Below are positions 11,302 through 19,372 of a DNA stretch of 64,000 nt, piece by piece (the stretch's first letter is position 1; each line of letters opens with the position of its first letter). The position numbers were made by a program, and so were the translations under genes. Source of the stretch: Bacillus sp. J37 (GTDB lineage: Bacteria; Bacillota; Bacilli; Bacillales; Bacillaceae); contig NZ_KI912515.1 in NCBI RefSeq assembly GCF_000518865.1, positions 250,573-314,572 of the forward strand, given 5' to 3'. Under the pieces are notes generated by a model that was not told the origin of the DNA, ran no database searches, and was given only the letters and a program-made list of their open reading frames with translations.

Positions 11302-12954
11302 TTGGACGCTCAATTTATTGTTTCACTTGCTATTATTTTGCTTACTTTTGCCTTATATATCGGGATTGCGATCTACAATACAGCGAAGCAAACATCTGAC
11401 TTTTATGTAGCAGGCCGCGGTGTTCCACCGATTTTTAATGGAATGGCCATCGGAGCGGATTGGATGAGTGCAGCTTCATTCATTGGGATGGCTGGTACGA
11501 TTATGCTGCTTGGATATGATGGACTTGCTTATATTATGGGATGGACAGGTGGATATCTTCTATTAACCTTCCTGCTCGCACCCCAGCTACGTAAGTATGG
11601 TCGTTACACTGTACCGGAATTCATTGGAGATCGCTATAACAGTCACACGGCCCGCGTCATTGCGGCTGTATGTACGATCATTATCAGCTTTACCTACTCA
11701 ATAGGGCAATTATCCGGGTCGGGAGTTGTGATCGGCCGCCTTTTTGAGATTGATGCAAAGCTTGGAACAATGATTGGCGTGGTGCTCATTGCCTTTTACG
11801 CAGCCTTTGGTGGAATGAAGGGGATAACGTGGACACAGGTTGCGCAATACATTATCCTCATCATCGCTTATTTAATTCCGGTTATTTTCATGTCATTGCA
11901 AATTACAGGAAACCCTGCTCCATGGCTTTCGTATGGAAAAATCGTCGAGGAAATGGGGGAACTTGATCGACAGCTTGGGATTTCTGAATATTTTGCTCCA
12001 TTTACGAACGGAACAAAATGGCAATTCCTTGCACTCATGTTTACGTTAATGGCAGGAACAGCAGGTCTTCCACACGTAATTGTTCGTTTTTACACGGTGT
12101 CAACAATGAAAGCGGCAAGATGGTCTGGGGCTTGGGCGATTCTGTTTATCGGACTTTTATATTTATCTGCACCAGCATATGCTGCGTTTTCGCGTTTTAT
12201 TTTAATGACACAGGTTGCAGGACAAAAGCTATCTGAACTGCCTGCATGGACTGAATCATGGGTAAACACAGGAAAACTGCAAATTGCTGATGGAAATGGT
12301 GATGGCATTTTACAATGGAGCGAATTGATGATTTCAAATGATATCGTCGTTATGGCAACACCGGAGATCGCCAATCTTGGGATGTTCGTCATCGGCCTTG
12401 TAGCAGCAGGGGCAATGGCAGCAGCTCTATCAACAGCCGGCGGCTTAATGATCGCCATATCATCATCCTTTGCACATGATATTTACTATCGGGTGATGAA
12501 ACCAAATGCATCGGAAAAGAACCGTTTAGCCGTTGCTCGCTGGTCAATTGTCATTGCGACTGTATTAGCGGGATTAATCGCGCTAAATCCACCGGGAGCA
12601 ATCACACAAATCGTCGCATGGGCCTTTGCGCTGGCATCAGGGACATTCTTTCCGGCACTGCTCATCGGAGTATGGTGGAAGCGTTCAAACACTCAAGGCG
12701 TCATCTCTGGAATGCTAGTCGGTTTAACGGTAACACTCATCTACATCTTTGCCTCTAAATACGGCGGTTTCACCATCGCCGGCATTATCGACACAGGCGC
12801 AGGTGTATTCGGAGCAGCCGCAGCCATCTTAACCAATATAATCGTCTCACTCTCAACAAAAGCACCATCCATCCAAACACAAGAAGAAGTCCTAAACCTA
12901 CGCTACCCCGAACAAATGACATACAAAGACGGAGAAGTGTGGATGGACAAATAA
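11302..12954 (+). CDS. Sodium/solute symporter (acetate/pyruvate type)
   Basis: 550 residues, about 13 membrane spans. Conserved SSS-family segments are seen: DFYVAGRGVPPIFNGMAIGADWMSA at the N-terminus (positions about 34-60), FYAAFGGMKGITWTQ, GTAGLPHVIVRFYTV, and AAGAMAAALSTAGG with the sodium-site Ser/Thr residues. It resembles ActP and B. subtilis YwcA and probably imports a short carboxylate such as acetate or pyruvate with sodium. Start TTG 11302 after AAGGGGG. It follows its DUF4212 partner. Substrate is inferred. Confidence 0.9.
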   Translation: MDAQFIVSLAIILLTFALYIGIAIYNTAKQTSDFYVAGRGVPPIFNGMAIGADWMSAASFIGMAGTIMLLGYDGLAYIMGWTGGYLLLTFLLAPQLRKYGRYTVPEFIGDRYNSHTARVIAAVCTIIISFTYSIGQLSGSGVVIGRLFEIDAKLGTMIGVVLIAFYAAFGGMKGITWTQVAQYIILIIAYLIPVIFMSLQITGNPAPWLSYGKIVEEMGELDRQLGISEYFAPFTNGTKWQFLALMFTLMAGTAGLPHVIVRFYTVSTMKAARWSGAWAILFIGLLYLSAPAYAAFSRFILMTQVAGQKLSELPAWTESWVNTGKLQIADGNGDGILQWSELMISNDIVVMATPEIANLGMFVIGLVAAGAMAAALSTAGGLMIAISSSFAHDIYYRVMKPNASEKNRLAVARWSIVIATVLAGLIALNPPGAITQIVAWAFALASGTFFPALLIGVWWKRSNTQGVISGMLVGLTVTLIYIFASKYGGFTIAGIIDTGAGVFGAAAAILTNIIVSLSTKAPSIQTQEEVLNLRYPEQMTYKDGEVWMDK

Positions 12955-12956
12955 TG

Positions 12957-13186
12957 GGTCAAGGGGACAGGTCCCTTGTCCCTTTTTTGTGTGGAGTAAG
13001 AAAGTATAAAATTTTTGTACTTAACGTTCGTGTCTAGCTCGAGCGGCTAGCCCCTCGAGGTCATAAGCCAATTTGGAATAGAAGGCAAAGAACGCCTTCT
13101 ATTCCAAATCGTCTTAATTGCCCGAGGCTAACCAAGGCGCTTGCGGTCTTCTTATGTGGGTCAAGGAACCTGTCCCTCCGTCCCAC
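12957..13186. repeat. Inverted pair of GGGACA-family repeats enclosing a family B element
   Basis: One copy (GGGTCAAGGGGACAGGTCCC...) begins two bases after the symporter stop; an inverted copy (GGTCAAGGAACCTGTCCC..., 13157-13186) closes the unit. Family B repeat copy 2 lies between them at 13032-13146. The nested order looks like one mobile repeat inside another. The inverted copy forms the 3' end of the AraC-family gene. Confidence 0.75.
13032..13146. repeat. MITE-like repeat, family B, copy 2
   Basis: Runs from TCTAGCTCGAGCGGCTAGCC to GGCTAACCAAGGCGCTTGCGG, with the inner palindrome TTTGGAATAGAAGGC ... GCCTTCTATTCCAAA around AAAGAAC. The ends and core match the copy at 1509-1622. Confidence 0.8.
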
Positions 13187-14051
13187 CCCGCCTGTACTGC
13201 TTGCGGTAGTTGGCCGGTGATACGCCGTATTTGTTTTTGAAGCATTGGGAGAAGTAGCTTAGACGTGTGAAGCCGATTTCTTCTGAGATGATGTGTAGAG
13301 GGAGGTCGGTTTTCAATAGATGAAGGCGGGCTTGTTCAATTCGATAGTTGGACAAGTATTCAAGTGGTGTACAGTTAAACGTTACCTTCATGCATCGCGC
13401 TAAATAGTTTTCGTGAACATGGAATTTTGCAGCCAAGCTTTTATTTGTAATCGGTCCTTTATAGTTTTGTTTTATGTAGATCTCAATTTGCTCCGCAAGC
13501 TTCACATTGCTGCTTTGATTATGTTGATCATTTTCAAGGCTTTGCAGAACCTGCATGAAAATCTGCTGTGTTTCCCAAAAAGCCAATGAACGAATTTTGA
13601 CGGTTGATTTTAAAAGTAACTCTAATCGATTGAATAGCTCATTCGGGTTTCCTAATTTTTGATGTTTTGGCAAATGAACCGTGTTGTTTTCAGAGTGAAA
13701 GTGTAAAGTCGGAACAGGTTGGTCAGGCTCCAATGGTTTTTGCTCCTTTTGGACACACCATTTATCTTTTGTTTGAAAGTGAAACCAATAAAACACAGTG
13801 TCCTCCGTACAGGGCTCCACTGGAAAATGATGTTTATTAGGTTCAAGAATAAGAACGTCATGTGGAAACAGCTTCCACTGTTCATTTTCCTCTCCAATAT
13901 AAAGGCTTCCTTCCTTCATAATAATCACATCAAAAAACCCTAGGTTATAGCGGTCAGGGTGTCTTTGCCCTTTTTTATAGGTGGTAAGGTTTCCTTCAAT
14001 AAAATAAGGAAATGGGGGTGCAAGAAACGATAGAAAGGTAGTTTCTGTCAA
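13161..14051 (-). CDS. AraC family transcriptional regulator
   Basis: 296 residues: an N-terminal cupin-like sensor (about 1-150) and a C-terminal pair of helix-turn-helix motifs (about 190-290; FHVHENYLARCMKVTFNCTP and ISEEIGFTRLSYFSQCFKNK). Start TTG 14051 after GAGGAGGGAG. It is transcribed away from the GH127 gene and likely activates it in response to a sugar. Oddity: the last residues, GGTEGQVP and the stop, are encoded by a GGGACA-family repeat, so the native C-terminus has been replaced. Confidence 0.9.
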   Translation of the reverse strand: MTETTFLSFLAPPFPYFIEGNLTTYKKGQRHPDRYNLGFFDVIIMKEGSLYIGEENEQWKLFPHDVLILEPNKHHFPVEPCTEDTVFYWFHFQTKDKWCVQKEQKPLEPDQPVPTLHFHSENNTVHLPKHQKLGNPNELFNRLELLLKSTVKIRSLAFWETQQIFMQVLQSLENDQHNQSSNVKLAEQIEIYIKQNYKGPITNKSLAAKFHVHENYLARCMKVTFNCTPLEYLSNYRIEQARLHLLKTDLPLHIISEEIGFTRLSYFSQCFKNKYGVSPANYRKQYRRGGTEGQVP

Positions 14052-14139
14052 ATTTGTCTCCCTCCTCTAGTGTGAAATATTGTAAATTTACGTTCGAAAT
14101 CGATATTTTCCTGCCTATATAACGGTGCTAAAATAATCA

Positions 14140-14154
14140 TTGTAAGCGTTTTAA
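14140..14154 (+). promoter_or_regulatory. Probable CcpA cre site before the GH127 gene
   Basis: TTGTAAGCGTTTTAA matches the cre consensus WTGNAANCGNWNNCW except for the late C. It lies in the divergent promoter region between the AraC regulator and the GH127 gene, a usual place for catabolite control. Confidence 0.5.
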
Positions 14155-14254
14155 AAGTAGGTTTAACTATATGATAATGCTTTTCTTATTAGGATAAAAG
14201 GTAATTTCCTAAATAAATAGAATGGGTGCAATTTAGAAAGGATTGAGGTGCTTC

Positions 14255-16216
14255 ATGACAATGAAATCACTGGTAAATATCACAGATCCAGTTAAAAGAG
14301 TAGTAGTTGAAGATCAATTTTGGAAAACATATAAACAGATTGTGGCAAAAGAAGTTATTCCTTATCAGTGGAAAGCATTAAATGATGAACTGCCTGATAC
14401 TGAGCCAAGTCATGCGATCGAAAATTTCCGGATTGCAGCCGGCGAATCAAGCGGTGAATATTATGGAACCGTTTTTCAGGACAGTGATGTGGCTAAATGG
14501 CTGGAAACCGTAGCATACAGCTTACGTGACTTCCCGAATAAAGAATTAGAAGAAAAAGCAGATGAAGTCATTGCGTTATTAGGAAGAGCTCAAAGGAATG
14601 ATGGCTATTTAAATACCTACTATATATTAAAAGAACCGAATAACCGTTGGACCAATTTGAGAGACAATCATGAATTATATTGTGCCGGCCATTTCATCGA
14701 AGCTGCTGTAGCTTACTATGAATCAACGGGGAAAAAAGAATTCCTGCACATTATGGAAAAGTATGTTGATTTAATTGATTCCGTATTTGGGCTTGAGGAA
14801 GGAAAAATCAAGGGCTATCCCGGTCACGAGGAAATTGAATTGGCTTTAGTAAGACTATTCGATGTAACAACGAATCAAAAACACCTAAAACTTGCCCAAT
14901 ATTTTATTGAACAACGCGGCCAGCAGCCGAATTATTTTTCAGAGGAAATGGAAAAAAGAAAAACAATTGAAACAGCCCAGACATGGAATGATGATACCTA
15001 TATAAACTTCGGCTTAGGATATGAATATCAGCAGGCACATAAGCCGGTAAGAGAACAAAAAGAGGCCGTAGGTCATGCGGTAAGAGCTATGTATCTATAT
15101 ATCGCCATGGCGGATTTAGCGGCGAAAACAGATGATCATTCATTAAAGGAAACATGTGACATTCTTTGGGATGATGTAATCAAACATAAAATGTATATTA
15201 CAGCAGGAATTGGATCTGCAGTAAATGGAGAAGCCTTTACATGCAAACATGATCTGCCGAACGATTCGATGTATTGTGAAACATGTGCTTCAGTCGGGCT
15301 TGCTTTTTGGGCAAACAGGATGCTGCGTCTTGAGCCGAACCGAAAATATGCGGATGTACTTGAGCAGGCGCTTTACAACGGAACATTAAGTGGAATGGAC
15401 TTAGACGGTAAGCGATTTTTCTATGTGAATCCACTTGAAGTAAATTCATTTCAAAAAAACAGGAAGGATCAAGAGCATGTAAAGACTGAACGTCAAAAAT
15501 GGTTTTTCTGTGCATGCTGTCCACCTAATTTAGCGCGAATGATTGCTTCTGTTGAAGACAATGCTTATACGCAAACAGAGGATACCTTGTATACACATTT
15601 ATATATTGCCGGAAACGTTCAAACTGTTTTGTCGGAGCAAAAAGTAGAGCTGACACAAACTCATCATTACCCTTGGGAAGGCAATATTGCCCTAACAGTA
15701 AATGTAGAGAATTCGGCAAAATTCAAACTAGCCTTACGAATTCCAGGGTGGTGTAAAGCAGCATCAGCGAAAGTGAATGGAGAAACAGTGGCAGTTAACG
15801 AATTAGAAAAAGGCTACTTTATCATAGACCGGGTCTGGCAAAAAGGTGATACAGTCACACTCGAGCTCGACATGGCGGTGTTGAGAATGCGGAGCAATCC
15901 ACTTGTATCAATGAATCAAGGTCAAACAGCCTTACAGCGCGGTCCGATTGTTTATTGTATTGAAGAAGTTGACAACGGAGCAAACTTGGCCGGAATACGC
16001 CTTTCAAAACAAAGTGAGATTACTAGCCAATATGAACCAAATCTATTAAACGGGGTTGTCACACTGAAAGCGGAAGGATATCGAATTGAACCTACTAGTG
16101 AGCTTTATCAGTCAGAACCGTTGGAAATGCATCCACAAACAATAACAGCGATCCCTTATTACGCATGGTGTAATCGTAAAAAAGGTGAAATGAGAGTCTG
16201 GATTTATGAAATGTAA
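14255..16216 (+). CDS. GH127 family beta-L-arabinofuranosidase-like enzyme
   Basis: 653 residues, the usual size for GH127 (DUF1680). The zinc-cysteine active site is complete: Glu342 and Cys344 in CETCASVG and Cys421-Cys422 in CACCPPNLAR align with Glu338, Cys340, Cys417 and Cys418 of Bifidobacterium HypBA1, where Cys417 is the nucleophile. The N-terminal part is an alpha/alpha barrel, the C-terminal part beta sandwich. No signal peptide, so it acts in the cytosol on imported oligosaccharides. Start ATG 14255 is preferred over TTG 14243 by ribosome site spacing. GH127 also contains other furanosidase activities, so the substrate is inferred. Confidence 0.9.
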   Translation: MTMKSLVNITDPVKRVVVEDQFWKTYKQIVAKEVIPYQWKALNDELPDTEPSHAIENFRIAAGESSGEYYGTVFQDSDVAKWLETVAYSLRDFPNKELEEKADEVIALLGRAQRNDGYLNTYYILKEPNNRWTNLRDNHELYCAGHFIEAAVAYYESTGKKEFLHIMEKYVDLIDSVFGLEEGKIKGYPGHEEIELALVRLFDVTTNQKHLKLAQYFIEQRGQQPNYFSEEMEKRKTIETAQTWNDDTYINFGLGYEYQQAHKPVREQKEAVGHAVRAMYLYIAMADLAAKTDDHSLKETCDILWDDVIKHKMYITAGIGSAVNGEAFTCKHDLPNDSMYCETCASVGLAFWANRMLRLEPNRKYADVLEQALYNGTLSGMDLDGKRFFYVNPLEVNSFQKNRKDQEHVKTERQKWFFCACCPPNLARMIASVEDNAYTQTEDTLYTHLYIAGNVQTVLSEQKVELTQTHHYPWEGNIALTVNVENSAKFKLALRIPGWCKAASAKVNGETVAVNELEKGYFIIDRVWQKGDTVTLELDMAVLRMRSNPLVSMNQGQTALQRGPIVYCIEEVDNGANLAGIRLSKQSEITSQYEPNLLNGVVTLKAEGYRIEPTSELYQSEPLEMHPQTITAIPYYAWCNRKKGEMRVWIYEM

Positions 16217-16229
16217 ACATCTTGGCGTT

Positions 16230-16346
16230 TGATTAATCGTTTTATCAAATGCTTTAAGCAAAATGTGAGGGAGAGGTGAGATCCAACAAGGAAGCTCACC
16301 ACCCGCTTCACTAAAAAAACATCCATACTGATTAATCGTTTAACCT
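16230..16346 (+). promoter_or_regulatory. Two LacI-type operators before the LacI regulator
   Basis: TGATTAATCGTTTTATCA at 16230-16247 and TGATTAATCGTTTAACCT at 16329-16346 share an identical left half around a central CG, as usual for LacI-family operators. They are about 99 bases apart, compatible with looping, and flank the promoter region of the regulator and downstream transport genes. Autoregulation is the simplest reading. Confidence 0.6.
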
Positions 16347-16356
16347 AAAACGAAAG

Positions 16357-17424
16357 GTGAGATCAAAGATAAATATAAAGGACATAGCAGAAAAAGCGGA
16401 TGTTTCAATCGCTACCGTATCAAATGTCATCAATAATAGAGGCCGTGTCGGGGAAGAGACGCGTAAAAAGATTATGAATATCATCGAGGAATATAATTAT
16501 CTGCCAAATGAGCTGGCTAAAAATCTTAAATTAAATAAAACAGATTCCATCGGGGTTATTGTAGAGGATATTTCCGTTTTCAATGCACCTGAAATCATAA
16601 AAGGCATTCATGCAGCAGCAGAAGAAAAGCAGTTATCGATTTTATTGACAAACATGGGGCTGTTTTCAAAGTGTGGGAATGAATTTCCCAGTGTAGATCA
16701 ATGTAAGGAACTGGCGCTGCCTTTGTACAGACAATTAGTAAAGAGCCAAGTAGAAGGAATCATTTATATTGGTGTACATCCAAGGGATATCACCGGTATT
16801 ATATCTGATTCGAAAATCTCGATTGTATATACCTACTGTTATACGAGAAACGAACATGATTATACAGTGAATTATGATGATGAAGGTGGTTCTTATCAAA
16901 TAACAAAATATTTAATCAACAAGGGACACAGTCAAATTGGATTGATTAGCGGATTAATAAATTCGAAGTCATCCCATGCACGCTTTCGAGGCTACCAAAA
17001 AGCATTAAGCGAGCATCTGCTCATGTTTCATCCTCAATTTGTCAAAACAGGGGATTGGGAATATGAATCAGGCTATCGGATGGCATTAGATTTGTTACAT
17101 CAGGAGACAAAGCCAACTGCCATTATTGCGATGAATGATTTAATGGCTGCAGGGGCCATTCAAGCGATAAAAGAACAAAAGCTTCAAGTACCTGATGATG
17201 TATCTGTTATAGGATTTGATAATCGGGAATTAAGCGGCTATCATTCACCGAAATTAACCACGATGTCTTTACCCCTTGAAGAAATGGGGAAGGTAGCCAT
17301 GAACATTTTACATCAGCTGAAAAATAATCAAAACGTCGTTCAAAAAAAATATCTGTTGGATTGTCATCTTGTTGAGAGAGAGTCCGTGGGACAGAGGGGA
17401 CAGGTTCCTTGTCCCAAATGTTAA
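16357..17424 (+). CDS. LacI family transcriptional regulator
   Basis: Up to 355 residues: LacI helix-turn-helix (NIKDIAEKADVSIATVSNVI) followed by a periplasmic-binding-like sensor domain with AIIAMNDLMAAGAIQA and VSVIGFDN. The only standard start in frame is GTG 16357, which itself lies inside the best ribosome site (AAAGGTGAG). In relatives the protein begins at the residue before NIKDIA, here the ATA codon at 16369, seven bases after that site, so a non-standard start or a recent start-codon change is possible. The C-terminal residues GQRGQVPCPKC come from a GGGACA-family repeat. Confidence 0.9.
   Translation: MRSKINIKDIAEKADVSIATVSNVINNRGRVGEETRKKIMNIIEEYNYLPNELAKNLKLNKTDSIGVIVEDISVFNAPEIIKGIHAAAEEKQLSILLTNMGLFSKCGNEFPSVDQCKELALPLYRQLVKSQVEGIIYIGVHPRDITGIISDSKISIVYTYCYTRNEHDYTVNYDDEGGSYQITKYLINKGHSQIGLISGLINSKSSHARFRGYQKALSEHLLMFHPQFVKTGDWEYESGYRMALDLLHQETKPTAIIAMNDLMAAGAIQAIKEQKLQVPDDVSVIGFDNRELSGYHSPKLTTMSLPLEEMGKVAMNILHQLKNNQNVVQKKYLLDCHLVERESVGQRGQVPCPKC
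17389..17417. repeat. GGGACA-family repeat inside the LacI gene end
   Basis: GGGACAGAGG followed by the core GGACAGGTTCCTTGTCCC lies in frame with the LacI gene and encodes its last residues before TAA at 17422-17424. Confidence 0.85.
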
Positions 17425-17440
17425 AAGGAGGGTAACAAAA

Positions 17441-18391
17441 GTGAGTGTGCCTAATGTATCAAGGAGATCCGGCTTAACAAATGCAAAAGCAAAAAGGATC
17501 AAAGGAAGGTCTTCATTAAAAAATAAATATTTGCCATATTTATTATTAACACCCGTCTTTACGATGATCATTGTTGTTGTGTTTATCCCCTTGTTAACGA
17601 CAATTATCTATAGCTTCCAATCCTACCGGTTAACCAATCAAGAAGAAAAAGCAACGTTTATCGGGTTCGATAACTATCTCACTTTATTTCAAGATGAACG
17701 ATTTATCTCATCTCTTATGACAAGTCTGATCTATATTGCCGGAAGTGTACTCGGAATGTTAATTTTAGCTTTGATTACGGCTCAAATAGCGAATCAGGCT
17801 TTTAAAGGGAGATCTATTTTTCGCTCGACCATTCTTTTGCCTTGGGCTGTTGCACCGGTAGTAGCTGCACAAGCATGGAAATTTATGTTTGAAACAGACT
17901 TTGGAATCATCAATCACATTTTAACGTCAATAGGTGCGATTGAACGTAATATTCCGTGGCTTGTCACAGGTGATTATGCGATGGGAAGTGTCATTATAAC
18001 AAATGTTTGGAAAACAACGCCATTACTAACATTAATTATTATCTCTGGATTACAGACGATTTCCAAAGACCTCTATGAAAGTGCTGATATGGATGGAGCA
18101 AGTCCATTTAAAAAATATTATTATATCACTCTGCCTTTAATAAAACCTTTTATATTAATGGGACTCATTTTTACAACTCTTCAGACAATAAATGTGATCG
18201 ATATTATCTATGTCATGACAGGCGGTGGACCTGGTGAAGCGACAGAAATTTTCACATTATACAATTATAAAGTATTTTTCCAATATCTTGACTTTGGTTT
18301 AGGTGGAGCAATGGCTGTTATCGGGGTAACTATCATCGGTATTTTAATCTTTATCTACGGTCGAAACATGAATAAACAGGTAAATCATTAA
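17441..18391 (+). CDS. ABC sugar permease, MalF/UgpA type
   Basis: 316 residues, six membrane spans. The EAA loop that contacts the ATPase is seen as YESADMDGASPFKKYYYITLP. Start GTG 17441 is chosen because AAAGGAGGGT lies at 17424-17433; an upstream ATG in the same frame would place the repeat in the protein. A typical CUT1 importer inner subunit, paired with the next gene. No ABC ATPase is encoded in the locus, so a shared MsmX-type ATPase is likely used. Confidence 0.93.
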   Translation: MSVPNVSRRSGLTNAKAKRIKGRSSLKNKYLPYLLLTPVFTMIIVVVFIPLLTTIIYSFQSYRLTNQEEKATFIGFDNYLTLFQDERFISSLMTSLIYIAGSVLGMLILALITAQIANQAFKGRSIFRSTILLPWAVAPVVAAQAWKFMFETDFGIINHILTSIGAIERNIPWLVTGDYAMGSVIITNVWKTTPLLTLIIISGLQTISKDLYESADMDGASPFKKYYYITLPLIKPFILMGLIFTTLQTINVIDIIYVMTGGGPGEATEIFTLYNYKVFFQYLDFGLGGAMAVIGVTIIGILIFIYGRNMNKQVNH

Positions 18392-18413
18392 AAAATGGTC
18401 AGGAGGAAAGGGA

Positions 18414-19232
18414 ATGAAAAAAAGGCAAGATCTTTTATTCTGGATAGCCTTAATCGTTATTGTGCTCATCAATGTCATACCGTATTTTTGGACCATTTTA
18501 ACGTCATTGAAGCAGCAGAATGAAATATATAATGTCAAAATATTTCCTGAGAAACTGTATTTGGATAACTATATCCAGGTTATAACCGAAAGCGGATTTT
18601 TAGGAAACATTTTTAATAGCTTAGTTGTTTCCGGTTCTACTGCGTTAATTTGTATCCTGATAGGTGTTCCGGCTGCATACGCATTCGCCCGGTTAAAATT
18701 TAAGTTTCAGAATCTATTATTTATGTTGGTTCTTTTCATTACAATTTTCCCGGGGATTTTTATTATCAGTCCATTATTTAGTTTTTTAAAGGAAATAGGT
18801 GCAATAGATACGTATTTTGCCCTTATCTTACCGTATGTCGCTTACTTCACTCCTTTAGTCGTTTGGATCTTAACAGGGTTTTTCAGAACCATTCCGGATG
18901 CCTTGGAAGAGGTAGCAATTATGGATGGGTGCGGGGTATTTAAGGTCATTACGAAAATTATCCTGCCTCTTTCTTTACCGGGAATTTTAACAGTAGGCAT
19001 TATCGCCTTCACGTTATCTTGGAATGAATTCTTGTTTGCCTTAATTTTCACCTCTTCTGATAGTGCGAGAACTGTTCCTGTAGCGATCTCACAATTTCAG
19101 GGAGTTCACTCCTTAAACTGGGGCCAAATGACTGCAGCTGCAATAACAGCAACTATTCCGATCGTGCTAATCTCCATAGCATTACAAAAGTATATTATCA
19201 GCGGTCTAACAGCAGGTGCTGTAAAAGGATAA
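18414..19232 (+). CDS. ABC sugar permease, MalG/UgpE type
   Basis: 272 residues with six spans and the EAA loop DALEEVAIMDGCGVFKVITKI. Partner of the preceding permease, 22 bases downstream, with a CAGGAGG site. Together with the binding protein at 24066 it forms a CUT1-type oligosaccharide importer. The large glycosidase gene lies between permeases and binding protein. Confidence 0.94.
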   Translation: MKKRQDLLFWIALIVIVLINVIPYFWTILTSLKQQNEIYNVKIFPEKLYLDNYIQVITESGFLGNIFNSLVVSGSTALICILIGVPAAYAFARLKFKFQNLLFMLVLFITIFPGIFIISPLFSFLKEIGAIDTYFALILPYVAYFTPLVVWILTGFFRTIPDALEEVAIMDGCGVFKVITKIILPLSLPGILTVGIIAFTLSWNEFLFALIFTSSDSARTVPVAISQFQGVHSLNWGQMTAAAITATIPIVLISIALQKYIISGLTAGAVKG

Positions 19233-19271
19233 TGCGTATCACTGTCATGTAGGGGGGTGATGAATGGAACG

Positions 19272-19294
19272 CAGGGACAGGTACCTTGTCCCAG
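19272..19294. repeat. GGGACA-family palindromic repeat
   Basis: Core GGGACAGGTACCTTGTCCC, 40 bases behind the permease stop and ahead of the secreted glycosidase gene. Its perfect palindrome could fold in the operon mRNA. Confidence 0.85.
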
Positions 19295-19372
19295 TTAAAA
19301 CAAGCAATATAGTAAATTAAGTGTAAATTGGTTCTAACGATAAAAACGGCAATAAAGGGGAGGACAGCAAGC

